Shown here in pieces: positions 1 to 8,136 of a stretch of 64,000 bases of DNA (position 1 is its first letter; every line of letters starts with the position of its first letter). The stretch is from Colwellia sp. TT2012. GTDB lineage: Bacteria; Pseudomonadota; Gammaproteobacteria; Enterobacterales; Alteromonadaceae. The notes under the pieces are model-generated. The model made no database searches, had not been told where the DNA came from, and was given only the letters and a program-made list of their open reading frames with translations. The stretch covers positions 434,001 through 498,000 of the forward strand of contig NZ_LJYX01000006.1 in assembly GCF_001440345.1 (NCBI RefSeq), read 5' to 3'. Made by a program: the position numbers and the translations under genes.

Positions 1-1
1 T

Positions 2-871
2 ATTATTTTACGTATAAGACCGGCCAAGTCAGCTAAGTTATACCAAAGCATTTGGCGAGATGACGGCGCACCTTTGTTAACCATCACCGCCGCACAAAAA
101 GAAAAATTAGCAATTAAAATCAAAGTGCAATACGGTGATAATGTCATTGTTGATTACGCCATGCGTTATGGCAAACCTTCAATTGCCAGTGTTATGCAGA
201 AATTTCAGCAACAAGGTGTAGATAAAATAGTTGTCTTACCTTTGTATCCACAATATGCAGGGCCAACAACGGGCTCTACCTTTGATGCTTTAAGTAAAGA
301 ACTTAACCAATGGCGCTATGTGCCATCAATCTATTTTTTAAATACTTACCATCAAAACCCGCTTTATATTAAGGCGTTGACCAATACCATTGTTGAACAT
401 GTAAAAACGCATGGTAAGCCGGATACACTGGTTTTGTCTTATCACGGTATGCCAGAGTTGTTTCGCCAGTGGGGTGATCCCTATTATGATTTTTGTTTGC
501 AAACGAGCCAGTTGTTAAAACAGCAATTATTAACCGGTGATATAGCCGCACAGTGTCACTTTAAAGAAGATGAAATAATCTCTACCTTTCAATCTCGCTT
601 TGGTAAAGCGCAATGGCTACAACCTTATACCGATGAAATATTAGCTAGCTTACCCAAACAAGGTAATAAACATATTGCCATTATAAGTCCGGCCTTTAGT
701 AGTGATTGCCTAGAAACGTTGGAAGAATTAGAACATGAAAACCGGGAAATATTTATGGCGGCAGGTGGCGAACACTACCATTATATTGCTGCACTAAACG
801 ATCGTGATGATCATATTGATGCCTTGTTTGATGTCTTAGTACCAGCACTAGGTCCGCCTGAGCTTAATTAA
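2..871 (+). CDS. hemH: ferrochelatase, 5'-truncated by window edge
   Basis: Inserts Fe2+ into protoporphyrin IX, the last step of protoheme synthesis. The frame is open from base 2 and begins with an ILRIRPAKSAKLYQSIW-like stretch that matches the interior of bacterial ferrochelatases, so the N-terminus lies left of the window. A TTG at 74 is an internal codon, not the start. The catalytic His is seen in the LSYHGMPE motif and the conserved acidic stretch in SDCLETLEELEHE near the C-terminus. No C-terminal Cys cluster for a 2Fe-2S centre is seen. The gene ends about 110 bp before dinB on the same strand, with no clear terminator between them. Confidence 0.95.
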   Translation: MILRIRPAKSAKLYQSIWRDDGAPLLTITAAQKEKLAIKIKVQYGDNVIVDYAMRYGKPSIASVMQKFQQQGVDKIVVLPLYPQYAGPTTGSTFDALSKELNQWRYVPSIYFLNTYHQNPLYIKALTNTIVEHVKTHGKPDTLVLSYHGMPELFRQWGDPYYDFCLQTSQLLKQQLLTGDIAAQCHFKEDEIISTFQSRFGKAQWLQPYTDEILASLPKQGNKHIAIISPAFSSDCLETLEELEHENREIFMAAGGEHYHYIAALNDRDDHIDALFDVLVPALGPPELN

Positions 872-946
872 TTCAGTTTAGCTGTGGGGTCAGTAACAAG
901 TTAGCCATAAGACAATGCCCTTGCTAAGCTAGATTAAAATAGTATA

Positions 947-962
947 CTGTTTTTATATACAG
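947..962. promoter_or_regulatory. LexA (SOS) box upstream of dinB
   Basis: The 16-mer CTGTTTTTATATACAG matches the gammaproteobacterial LexA consensus CTGT-N8-ACAG with an AT-rich centre. It lies 21 bp before the dinB ATG, where repressor binding would block transcription. It is a single site, and no second box is seen nearby. Confidence 0.85.
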
Positions 963-983
963 TTATTTGGTGGTGGGTATTAA

Positions 984-2042
984 ATGAGTAATCAGCGAAA
1001 AATAATTCACATTGATATGGACTGTTTTTATGCCGCCGTTGAAATGCGAGATTTTCCTGAGTACCGGAATATCCCACTGGCAGTAGGAGGTGATGGTCCT
1101 CGTAGCGTCTTGTGTACCAGTAACTATCAAGCACGTCAATTTGGCGTTCGTGCTGCCATGCCCGCTATCAAAGCAAAACAACTTTGCCCCGATCTGAAAA
1201 TAGTCCATGGCCGCATGGACGTATACAAAGAAGCGTCTAAACATATAAGAGAAATATTCTCTCGCTATACCGACCTTATCGAGCCTTTATCCCTTGATGA
1301 GGCTTATCTTGATGTCACAGATGCAACTATGTGCCAGGGCAGTGCGACCCTAATTGCTGAAAAAATTAGAGCTGATATTTTTAATGAGTTAAATTTGACC
1401 GCATCGGCAGGCATTGCGCCAAATAAATTTTTGGCTAAAATTGCCAGTGATGAAAATAAGCCCAATGGCCAATGTGTCATCACCCCAGATAAAGTTGCTA
1501 ATTTTGTCGAACAATTATCGCTAAAGAAAATACCCGGTATTGGACCTAAAACCTTTGCCAAGCTCAATCGCCATGGTTATGTAACCTGCGCGGACGTACG
1601 GCAAAGCAATATAAGAGCATTACAAAATATCGTTGGTAAATTTGCTAATAGTTTGTATTTAAAAGCTCATGGGGTCGATAATAGAGCTTTAGAGGTCAGC
1701 CGACAGCGAAAGTCACTCGCCATTGAAACAACACTAGCGCAAGATATTAATAGCCAAGATGAGTGCCAGCTCGTTATTGAGTCGTTATATCAAAAACTAC
1801 TAACTCGATTGGCACCACACAGTAATAGGGAAATTATTAGGCAGGGAGTAAAGCTTAAGTTTGCTGATTTTAATCAAACTACAGTTGAGACACAGAGCAA
1901 TGAATGTCAGCAAGCCCTTTTCTTTAGCTTACTGTCAAAGGCCTATGGTAGAGCAAATAAACGCGGTATCCGCCTTGTTGGTTTAACCTTAGGTTTTGCT
2001 GATAATCCAAGTGAAAGTCAGCAGTTGTTGCTTTCGCTATAG
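984..2042 (+). CDS. dinB: DNA polymerase IV (Y-family translesion polymerase)
   Basis: Error-prone translesion DNA polymerase of the SOS response. The 352 aa length is normal for DinB. The N-terminal HIDMDCFYAAVEMRD motif gives the first catalytic Asp (about D11), and SLDEAYLDVT gives the Asp-Glu pair (about D105/E106). A helix-hairpin-helix-like IPGIGPKTFAKL follows near residue 180. The C-terminus ends QQLLLSL, which fits a beta-clamp-binding motif. The ATG at 984 follows a GGTGGTGGG purine stretch and agrees with the family start. The LexA box just upstream predicts DNA-damage induction. Confidence 0.97.
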   Translation: MSNQRKIIHIDMDCFYAAVEMRDFPEYRNIPLAVGGDGPRSVLCTSNYQARQFGVRAAMPAIKAKQLCPDLKIVHGRMDVYKEASKHIREIFSRYTDLIEPLSLDEAYLDVTDATMCQGSATLIAEKIRADIFNELNLTASAGIAPNKFLAKIASDENKPNGQCVITPDKVANFVEQLSLKKIPGIGPKTFAKLNRHGYVTCADVRQSNIRALQNIVGKFANSLYLKAHGVDNRALEVSRQRKSLAIETTLAQDINSQDECQLVIESLYQKLLTRLAPHSNREIIRQGVKLKFADFNQTTVETQSNECQQALFFSLLSKAYGRANKRGIRLVGLTLGFADNPSESQQLLLSL

Positions 2043-2218
2043 TGTTTTTTGTGTTGAAGATATAACGTTGAAAAAACGGCATTCCCTTGCGCAGTCGGTT
2101 TAATTAGCAAGGTGAGATCACTCGTTACTTGAAATATAACAAAACCTTAAGCAACGATACTTTTTGTCGATAGATATTGATAGGGCCTTTAAAACCTTAT
2201 TAGAAAAAAGCTAATTAA

Positions 2219-2521
2219 GTGAAGAGTGTTTTTGCTGTCAACCGTTGTCGGTATCAGACTAAACGTGGTTATGGCTGTTTTTACCTCGTCAATCAACTTC
2301 AACAAAAGACTGTCTGCACAACAATTACCCAAAAAGTGCGTAAAAGTTGTGAAATTGATTGGTATCTTCAAGCCTTGCTTGCGTATAATATGCGTTTTGG
2401 CGCCAAGTGTGCTGTTGATGAAAACATTGATAGCAAGCTTGATCAAATACAGCACAAAAAGAACAAGCCAAGAATGTTCGATTTCTACAATACCGCGCTT
2501 ATGTCAGTGATGAACTTATAG
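2219..2521 (+). CDS. possible small hypothetical protein
   Basis: A 100-codon frame starting at GTG lies in the 565-bp space between dinB and alaS. The product would be basic, with four cysteines, no signal peptide and no motif I recognise. There is no convincing ribosome binding site before the GTG. A second frame (2226-2510) and an antisense frame (2189-2455) overlap it, so chance is a real possibility. It does not resemble RecX, which often sits before alaS in gammaproteobacteria. It is listed because no other content was seen here. Confidence 0.22.
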   Translation: MKSVFAVNRCRYQTKRGYGCFYLVNQLQQKTVCTTITQKVRKSCEIDWYLQALLAYNMRFGAKCAVDENIDSKLDQIQHKKNKPRMFDFYNTALMSVMNL

Positions 2522-2607
2522 CGGTATAGACTGAATTCAGTATGTAGAACCATAATTAGAATAAACCCAGAATTTTAATAGACCTAAATCGATTTGTTGA
2601 GTATCCC

Positions 2608-5238
2608 ATGATTAAAAGCACCGCCGAAGTCCGTCAGGCATTTTTAGATTTCTTTGCCACCAAACAACATCAAATAGTTAAAAGTAGCTCATTAGTACCA
2701 GGGAATGATGCCACGTTATTGTTTACCAATGCGGGAATGGTGCCTTTTAAAGATGTCTTTATAGGCGCAGAAAAACGTAGTTATACCCGAGCAACGTCAG
2801 CACAACGTTGTGTACGTGCGGGTGGTAAACATAATGATTTAGAAAATGTCGGCTATACCGCCCGTCATCATACCTTTTTTGAAATGATGGGTAACTTTAG
2901 TTTTGGTGATTATTTTAAAGAAGAAGCGATTAGCTATGCTTGGGAGTTTTTAACCGTTACGTTGGGCATACCAAAGGAAAAACTACTGGTCACTGTTTAT
3001 GAAAGTGATGCCGAGGCTTTTGCTTATTGGAAAGATGAAATAGGTATTCCAGTAGAAAAAATAATTCGTATAGGTGATAAGTCTGCAGATAAAAAGTTTG
3101 AGTCTGATAATTTTTGGTCTATGGGCGATACAGGACCTTGTGGTCCTTGCTCTGAAATATTTTATGATCACGGCGCAAATATTTTTGGTGGACCTCCAGG
3201 CTCTCCCGATGAAGAAGGCGATCGTTTTATCGAAATTTGGAACATAGTATTCATGCAATATAATCGTCAAAGTGACGGTACTATGCAACCATTACCTAAC
3301 CCATCAATAGATACTGGTATGGGCTTAGAGCGTATTGCTGCCATCATGCAAAATGTGCATAGCAACTACGAAATAGATATTTTCCAAGCGCTTATTAAAG
3401 ATACCGCGGCCTTACTTAACTGTAGCGATCTTGAACATAAATCGCTACGTGTTATTAGTGATCATATACGTGCATGTAGCTTTTTAATTGTTGATGGTGT
3501 GGTGCCATCAAATGAAGGCCGTGGTTATGTGCTACGCCGTATCATTCGCCGTGCTATTCGTCATGGCCATAAATTGGCAGCGAAAGGGCATTTCTTCCAT
3601 AAAATTGTTGCCTCTTTAGTTAGCCAAATGGGTGAAGCTTACCCAGAATTAGTGCAGCAACAAGCGATTATAGAAAAATTATTACGCATAGAAGAAGAGC
3701 AATTTGGTCGTACACTCGATCGAGGCATGATTTTACTAGAAGATATTCTTAGCAATTTATCGGGTGATACCATCAAGGGTGATGATGTCTTTAAATTATA
3801 TGATACTTATGGTTTTCCTATCGATTTAACCGCAGATATTGCCCGCGAACGACAGTTAAAGGTTGATCATGATGGCTTTGATAAAGCCATGGCGCAACAG
3901 CGCAAACGGGCCCAAAAAGCGAGTCAATTTGGTACTGATTATAATCAGCAGCTTAAATCTGATCACAAAACTGCTTTTAAAGGTTATGACAATGATTCAT
4001 ATTCTGCGACCGTGGTGGAATTATTCAATAACCAAGACCAAGAGCCAGTACAGCAATTAAATTCAGGTGAGCAGGGTATTGTCATTCTAGATCACACGCC
4101 CTTTTATGCAGAATCAGGTGGCCAGGTAGGTGATAGTGGTTTATTACACCTAGATGGCGGTGTCTTTGAAGTAACGGATACGGTTAAGTTAGGTAATGCC
4201 TTTGCTCATAGAGGCACAGCGCGGACAGATATTGGATTAAATCGACGGGTAAAAGCGGAGATTAATGTTGAACGCCGAGCCGCTATTATTAAAAACCATA
4301 CCGCGACCCATTTATTACATGCCGCATTACGAAAAGTTCTCGGTGAACATGTCACGCAAAAAGGGTCCTTATGTGACACCGATAAATTACGGTTTGATTT
4401 TTCTCATTTTGAAGGTGTTACCGCAGAAGAATTACATGCGGTTGAGCAAATGGTTAATGATGAAATTCGTCGTAACCACTCTAGGAAAACTGAGTCAATG
4501 TACATCGAAGCAGCTAAAGAAAAAGGTGCCATGGCACTCTTTGGTGAAAAATATGATGATGAAGTACGTGTGGTAACTCTGGGCGATTTTTCAATAGAGT
4601 TATGTGGCGGTGTCCATGTTAATAGAACGGGTGATATTGGTTTATTGAAAATTGTTTCTGAATCGGGTATCGCTGCAGGTGTTCGTCGTATCGAAGCGGT
4701 TACTGCTACTGGTGCACTTGCTTTTATTAATCAACAAACCGCCTCTTTAACAAATATTGCCGCGCTGGTTAAAAGTGATGTGGCTAATGTTACCAGCAAA
4801 GTAGAGCTACTTGTTGGTCGCTCTAAGCAGCTTGAAAAGGAAATCGGGCAATTAAAACAGGAGCTTGCTGCACAAGCAGGCTCTGATTTAGTTAATAACG
4901 TGATTGAAATTAATGGCGTTAAAGTGCTCATTGCTGATTTAGGTGGAGTAGAGAGTAAAGCACTTCGTGGCATGGTCGATGAACTTAAAAACAAAATGCA
5001 ATCAGGTGTTATTCTGCTTGCCACCGCTAATGGCGCTAAAGTGGGCTTAATTGCCGGCGTAACAAAAGATTTAGTTGGCCGAGTTAAAGCGGGTGAACTG
5101 GTTAATATGGTGGCGCAGCAGGTCGGTGGTAAAGGTGGCGGTCGTCCCGATATGGCGCAAGCGGGTGGCAGTCAGCCGGAGAATATTACCTCGGCCCTGG
5201 CAAGTGTGTCTGTATGGTTGACAGAAAAATTAGCTTAA
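2608..5238 (+). CDS. alaS: alanyl-tRNA synthetase
   Basis: Charges tRNA-Ala and edits mischarged Ser/Gly. At 876 aa it is full length for bacterial AlaRS. The class II N-terminal core begins [16 protein letters not shown] and contains [12 protein letters not shown] and [16 protein letters not shown]. The editing domain has the Zn-binding NHTATHLLH motif with its partner ELCGGVHV. The C-terminal domain ends with [15 protein letters not shown]. The order alaS then csrA then tRNA-Ser/Arg is the usual gammaproteobacterial arrangement. A strong terminator follows. Confidence 0.98.
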   Translation: MIKSTAEVRQAFLDFFATKQHQIVKSSSLVPGNDATLLFTNAGMVPFKDVFIGAEKRSYTRATSAQRCVRAGGKHNDLENVGYTARHHTFFEMMGNFSFGDYFKEEAISYAWEFLTVTLGIPKEKLLVTVYESDAEAFAYWKDEIGIPVEKIIRIGDKSADKKFESDNFWSMGDTGPCGPCSEIFYDHGANIFGGPPGSPDEEGDRFIEIWNIVFMQYNRQSDGTMQPLPNPSIDTGMGLERIAAIMQNVHSNYEIDIFQALIKDTAALLNCSDLEHKSLRVISDHIRACSFLIVDGVVPSNEGRGYVLRRIIRRAIRHGHKLAAKGHFFHKIVASLVSQMGEAYPELVQQQAIIEKLLRIEEEQFGRTLDRGMILLEDILSNLSGDTIKGDDVFKLYDTYGFPIDLTADIARERQLKVDHDGFDKAMAQQRKRAQKASQFGTDYNQQLKSDHKTAFKGYDNDSYSATVVELFNNQDQEPVQQLNSGEQGIVILDHTPFYAESGGQVGDSGLLHLDGGVFEVTDTVKLGNAFAHRGTARTDIGLNRRVKAEINVERRAAIIKNHTATHLLHAALRKVLGEHVTQKGSLCDTDKLRFDFSHFEGVTAEELHAVEQMVNDEIRRNHSRKTESMYIEAAKEKGAMALFGEKYDDEVRVVTLGDFSIELCGGVHVNRTGDIGLLKIVSESGIAAGVRRIEAVTATGALAFINQQTASLTNIAALVKSDVANVTSKVELLVGRSKQLEKEIGQLKQELAAQAGSDLVNNVIEINGVKVLIADLGGVESKALRGMVDELKNKMQSGVILLATANGAKVGLIAGVTKDLVGRVKAGELVNMVAQQVGGKGGGRPDMAQAGGSQPENITSALASVSVWLTEKLA

Positions 5239-5290
5239 ATGTTAGCTAAAATAGCTAGTAGTAATTAATTACTAGCTTAAGGACGTTAAA

Positions 5291-5316
5291 AAGGAAGCAT
5301 TTGCTTCCTTTTTTGT
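5291..5316 (+). terminator. rho-independent terminator after alaS
   Basis: A 9-bp perfect stem (AAGGAAGCA / TGCTTCCTT) with a 2-nt centre is followed by a T-run. It lies about 50 bp after the alaS stop. Confidence 0.85.
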
Positions 5317-5471
5317 TTTCATTCTATCTTATAAAAGTGTTATAAAAATGTTATTTATCACCTCAAATACAATTCATTTGGCTGTGTTGTAGTTAGCGGT
5401 TTGAATGAAGTGGTCATTATCATAACCTATTGATTTTATAAAGAGTGTTGTTGATGTGATAAAACACCCTT

Positions 5472-5539
5472 CACAAGCATGACGGTATATGGATATACCT
5501 TATTAGACAGTGCAGGAGCACACTGTCCTGATGCTTGTG
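5472..5539 (+). repeat. GGA-loop double-hairpin repeat, copy 1
   Basis: Two adjacent stem-loops are joined by TTATTA. Hairpin 1 is GGTATA-TGGA-TATACC (5484-5499). Hairpin 2 (5506-5527) has arms GACAGTG/CACTGTC around CAGGAGCA. An outer 9-bp stem, CACAAGCAT (5472-5480) with ATGCTTGTG (5531-5539), encloses both, which predicts a three-way junction. Copies 2 and 3 keep the GGA loops and change the stems in a compensating way. The function is unknown. GGA in a hairpin loop is the preferred target of CsrA/RsmA. Confidence 0.8.
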
Positions 5540-5546
5540 CAGAGCC

Positions 5547-5643
5547 CCATGGAGGGATTATGTTCAGGACGAACGGTAATCGCGGTGACAGACGTTACAA
5601 GGATGTAACTTATTAGACAATGCAGGAGCATATTGTCCTGATG
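5547..5643 (+). repeat. GGA-loop hairpin repeat, copy 2 (with extra hairpin)
   Basis: The core pair is GTTACA-AGGA-TGTAAC (5594-5609), linker TTATTA, and a second hairpin (5616-5637) with arms GACAAT/ATTGTC around GCAGGAGCAT. It is preceded by CATGGAGGGATTATG and a short GTTC-AGGAC-GAAC hairpin (5562-5574), both also exposing GGA. Hairpin 1 reads UACAAGGAUGU as RNA, matching 11 of 12 positions of the published CsrA SELEX consensus RUACARGGAUGU. It lies about 390 bp before csrA. Confidence 0.78.
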
Positions 5644-6028
5644 TCAATGAGCGTGTATGCGTCTCGCTTGTTTACTCACCCACACTAAGCTACAACAGAA
5701 CCATTCATTTGTTGTTGCTGACAAAAAGAAACCATAAAATTACAGATAATCACAGCGTTGGCAGTTAAATTAGATTTTAAAGGTATTCAAGGATATGGAA
5801 AACTTGTTAAAATATGAACGATAGATGTAGTAATAAAGTCGTTTGTTGCTTATTATCGACGGTTCATTGAAAACTATCATCGGATATGGTGTTTTTAGTG
5901 AATAATGACTTTTTAAAGAAAATTGACTATTAGTTATAGTGGATGGATTAAAAAGTAACTAATTTAATATATTACTAGCTTATATATATTTATTTAGTGA
6001 TCTCACTTTAAATGATAAGGAAGAAAAT
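5644..6028 (+). other. AT-rich csrA upstream region, no gene seen
   Basis: About 385 bp with no supportable ORF. No lysC lies between alaS and csrA, unlike many gammaproteobacteria. The sequence becomes very AT-rich near 5960-6000, which suits promoters, but I cannot fix one by eye. The csrA Shine-Dalgarno AAGGAAG contains a GGA that could also serve CsrA autoregulation, as in E. coli. Confidence 0.5.
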
Positions 6029-6226
6029 ATGCTTATATTAACACGACGCGTAGGCGAAACATTAATGATTGGTGATGAAGTCACCGTTACTGTTTTAGGC
6101 GTTAAAGGAAATCAGGTAAGAATAGGTGTTAATGCGCCAAAAGAAATCTCAGTGCATCGTGAAGAAATTTACATTCGTATCCAAGCCGAAAAAGGTGATG
6201 CTGAAGTTTCAGGCAATAAAGTTTAA
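6029..6226 (+). CDS. csrA: carbon storage regulator CsrA/RsmA
   Basis: A homodimeric RNA-binding protein that binds GGA motifs in leaders and controls translation or stability of central-carbon, motility and biofilm mRNAs. At 65 aa it is standard length. The N-terminal [18 protein letters not shown] is nearly invariant in the family, and the RNA-contact region VHREEIY is intact. The start is certain: ATG at 6029 preceded by AAGGAAG. The gene sits between alaS and the tRNA-Ser/Arg cluster as in E. coli. The upstream GGA-hairpin repeats make local regulation worth testing. Confidence 0.98.
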   Translation: MLILTRRVGETLMIGDEVTVTVLGVKGNQVRIGVNAPKEISVHREEIYIRIQAEKGDAEVSGNKV

Positions 6227-6302
6227 CCGTTCACTTGTTATTAAGTGGATTATTAGAGTATTGACAGAAAATCGTTATGTATAAAGTTATATATAACTGT
6301 TA

Positions 6303-6332
6303 AAAAAACACCGCTTAAGCGGTGTTTTTTTA
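6303..6332 (+). terminator. rho-independent terminator after csrA
   Basis: A perfect stem ACACCGCTT/AAGCGGTGT, extended by flanking A/T runs, ends in a T7 tract about 80 bp after the csrA stop. Confidence 0.9.
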
Positions 6333-6461
6333 TCTCTACGCTTGGTAAATGATTAAAAAATAGTGCAATTGCATAAATTGTCAGCAAACAGTGATTTATC
6401 CTAAATAAATGCTAGAAATTGTTTGACTTATTTTTAGGATCCATTATTATTCGCACCCATT

Positions 6462-6530
6462 GGAGAGGTGGCCTAGTTGCCAAAGACGCTTACCTGCTAA
6501 GGGAGTATCTGCTTAACCCCAGATTGAGTT
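6462..6530 (+). pseudogene. decayed tRNA-Ser(GCU) copy
   Basis: The first ~70 nt align with the intact tRNA-Ser at 6589. They share the D-arm region and the anticodon arm CCTGCTAAGGGAGTA, but the T-arm and 3' acceptor half have degenerated and no CCTCACC-CCA end is present. It is not expected to give a functional tRNA. It is probably a diverged duplicate of the neighbouring gene. Confidence 0.75.
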
Positions 6531-6588
6531 GTTTTTCTAAAGTTGATTTTAATGAACATTAGAACTTGAAGATGAAAGGTAAAATATT

Positions 6589-6680
6589 GGTGAGGTGGCC
6601 GAGTGGCCGAAGGCGCTCCCCTGCTAAGGGAGTAACGGCTTTAAATCCGTTCGAGAGTTCGAATCTCTCCCTCACCGCCA
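6589..6680 (+). tRNA. tRNA-Ser(GCU)
   Basis: A 92-nt class II tRNA. The acceptor stem GGTGAGG pairs with CCTCACC, followed by discriminator G and an encoded CCA. Anticodon loop CTGCTAA gives GCT at 6623-6625. It has a long variable arm (ACGGC...GTTCG) and the T-loop GTTCGAATC. Placement directly after csrA matches serV in E. coli. Confidence 0.96.
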
Positions 6681-6848
6681 TTTTATCTTAGGATAAACAA
6701 TGGTTGTGAAGAACGAAAGTTCACTATCTTTAGACTAAGATATAAAACATAGTTTATGAGGACTTTTTCTAGCGGTATAGATTATATCTGATGGCAAAGA
6801 ACAGGTTCGAATATCGATAAGTAACGATATAAAACATAACTTAATTGA

Positions 6849-6925
6849 GGGCGCGTAGCTCAGCTGGATAGAGTACCTGGCTACGAACCAGGCGGTCGCA
6901 GGTTCGACTCCTGCCGCGCCCACCA
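6849..6925 (+). tRNA. tRNA-Arg(ACG), copy 1
   Basis: 77 nt with encoded CCA. Acceptor GGGCGCG pairs with CGCGCCC. Anticodon stem CCTGG/CCAGG has loop CTACGAA, hence anticodon ACG (A34 is normally edited to inosine by TadA). It is the first of three identical intact copies and equivalent in position to E. coli argV/Y/Z/Q. Confidence 0.97.
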
Positions 6926-6989
6926 CTTTCTTTATGTGGTTAAATAATGAAGAGCAGCTATTGTTAAAGCTGGATAAAATTTATACTTT

Positions 6990-7066
6990 GGGCGCGTAGC
7001 TCAGCTGGATAGAGTACCTGGCTACGAACCAGGCGGTCGCAGGTTCGACTCCTGCCGCGCCCACCA
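6990..7066 (+). tRNA. tRNA-Arg(ACG), copy 2
   Basis: Identical in sequence to copy 1, with all arms and the CCA end intact. The spacer before it (AGAGCAGCTATTGTTAAAGC) recurs before copy 3, so the array arose by tandem duplication of about 141 bp. Confidence 0.97.
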
Positions 7067-7130
7067 CTTTCTTCATGTGGTAAAATAAAGAAGAGCAGCT
7101 ATTGTTAAAGCTGGATAAAATTTATACTTT

Positions 7131-7207
7131 GGGCGCGTAGCTCAGCTGGATAGAGTACCTGGCTACGAACCAGGCGGTCGCAGGTTCGACTCCTGCCGCG
7201 CCCACCA
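7131..7207 (+). tRNA. tRNA-Arg(ACG), copy 3
   Basis: Third identical intact copy, the last functional member of the array. It is followed within 30 bp by a rho-independent terminator, suggesting the Ser-Arg-Arg-Arg genes form one transcript. Confidence 0.97.
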
Positions 7208-7229
7208 CATTTCTACACTATGTAGACAT

Positions 7230-7258
7230 AAAAAACCTAGCTTTTGCTAGGTTTTTTT
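7230..7258 (+). terminator. terminator of the tRNA array
   Basis: Stem CCTAGC/GCTAGG with a TTTT loop, flanked by A6 and T7. Weakened copies (CCGAG...CTAGG) follow tRNA-like copies 4 and 5, showing that the terminator was duplicated with them. Confidence 0.85.
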
Positions 7259-7295
7259 ATGCCTGAAATAATCTAAACATCCTTTTTTATACAGT

Positions 7296-7393
7296 AGGCG
7301 CGTAGCTCAGCTGGATAGACTTACCTATATAGAAAGTTGGCTACGAAACTAAATCCCTTTCGGTCACAGGTTCGACTCCTGCCGCGCCCACCA
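7296..7393 (+). pseudogene. tRNA-Arg-like copy 4 with disrupted anticodon arm
   Basis: 98 nt. The acceptor, D-arm, T-arm and CCA are nearly identical to the intact tRNA-Arg, but the anticodon region is about 21 nt longer. The anticodon stem is lost, although GGCTACGAA remains. The first acceptor position is A opposite C. A short AGTT/AACT stem could still form around the old loop. Most likely non-functional. Confidence 0.75.
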
Positions 7394-7479
7394 CTTTTCT
7401 ACTTAAGTAGATATAAAACAACCGAGTTTTGCTAGGTTTTTTTATGCCTGAAATAATCTGAACATCCTTTTTATACAGT

Positions 7480-7577
7480 AGGCGCGTAGCTCAGCTGGAT
7501 AGACTTACCTATCTAGAAAGTTGGCTACGAAACTGAATCCCTTTCGGTCGCAGGTTCGACTCCTGCCGCGCCCACCA
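7480..7577 (+). pseudogene. tRNA-Arg-like copy 5 (duplicate of copy 4)
   Basis: 98 nt, differing from copy 4 by only a few bases and carrying the same expanded anticodon region. The repeat unit, including downstream terminator remnants, has a period of about 184 bp. The duplication therefore happened after the anticodon arm was lost, or the altered form has been homogenised. Confidence 0.75.
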
Positions 7578-7693
7578 CTTTTCTACTTAAGTAGATATAA
7601 AACAACCGAGTTTTGCTAGGTTTTTTTATGTCTGAAATAGACTGATATCCTTTTAATACACTCAAGTTTATTAAAAAAGGGTTGATACTATTG

Positions 7694-7799
7694 ATACCTA
7701 GCTCGGCTGGTTAGACTTATGTCGAATAGAAAACCGGCTACGACAAATCCCACCCTTTATGCATCAAGTGGTCGCAGGTTCGACTCCTATCAGAGCTCA
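7694..7799 (+). pseudogene. highly decayed tRNA-Arg relic 6
   Basis: Retains a TAGCTCGGCTGGTTAGAC D-arm-like segment, CCGGCTACGA from the anticodon region and GGTCGCAGGTTCGACTCCT from the T-arm, but the acceptor stem no longer pairs. A 79-codon ORF over this region is a chance frame. Confidence 0.6.
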
Positions 7800-7863
7800 A
7801 CTACCTTGGCTTGTTGGCATCAATTAACTTGGACCATATCTCTATCTCTCTTGGTAAAGTGCT

Positions 7864-7893
7864 CCAGGTTCGACTACTGCCAGGCTCACCACA
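7864..7893 (+). pseudogene. tRNA-Arg relic 7 (T-arm fragment)
   Basis: Only the T-arm and 3' end remain recognisable (AGGTTCGACTACTGCC followed by a CACCAC-like end). The preceding TCTCTTGGTAAAGTGCT is shared with relic 8, so the two have a common degraded ancestor. Confidence 0.45.
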
Positions 7894-7963
7894 CCGAAAG
7901 TCTGACCTTATATGTATGGTGCTTTTTTCCTTTTAGTATCAAAGCGGGGGCTAGCTAGCAAAA

Positions 7964-8136
7964 TGCTGTTGAACTTAGCTGATTAGCATTATGTAAAATA
8001 GAACGATGGCTACAAAACTGAATCACGCACTATACCCGTTACCATTCAAAGTGCTCTGAAACATGCATCTTGAATGGTAATGGGTATATATCTCTTGGAT
8101 AAAGTGCTTCAGGTTCGACTGCTGCCACATCCACCC
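7964..8136 (+). pseudogene. tRNA-Arg relic 8 split by a 54-bp element
   Basis: The left part keeps a GATGGCTACAAAACTGAATC segment like that of copies 4 and 5. The right part keeps AGGTTCGACTGCTGCC. Between them sits a 54-bp TA-flanked inverted-repeat element (8033-8086). It is the most degenerate member of the series. Confidence 0.5.
8033..8086. mobile_element. 54-bp minimal MITE (both termini only)
   Basis: Starts TACCCGTTACCATTCAA and ends TTGAATGGTAATGGGTA, so it is almost entirely the two inverted ends. It is flanked by TA on each side (8031-8032, 8087-8088). The ends match the 274-bp and 260-bp elements at 12227 and 51215, so it looks like an internally deleted member of the same family, inserted in a dead tRNA copy. 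Confidence 0.8.

Noticed and set aside
6735..6926. 63-aa minus-strand ORF containing AGVEPATAWFVARYS
   Set aside because: It is the well-known spurious translation across a tRNA gene (here tRNA-Arg copy 1) and its flank.
6851..7577. CRISPR-like appearance of repeated ~77-bp units
   Set aside because: The repeats are tRNA-Arg genes and derivatives with near-identical spacers, not a repeat/unique-spacer array.
7719..7958. 79-aa plus-strand ORF
   Set aside because: Runs across decayed tRNA-Arg relics; composition is not protein-like and no start signal is present.
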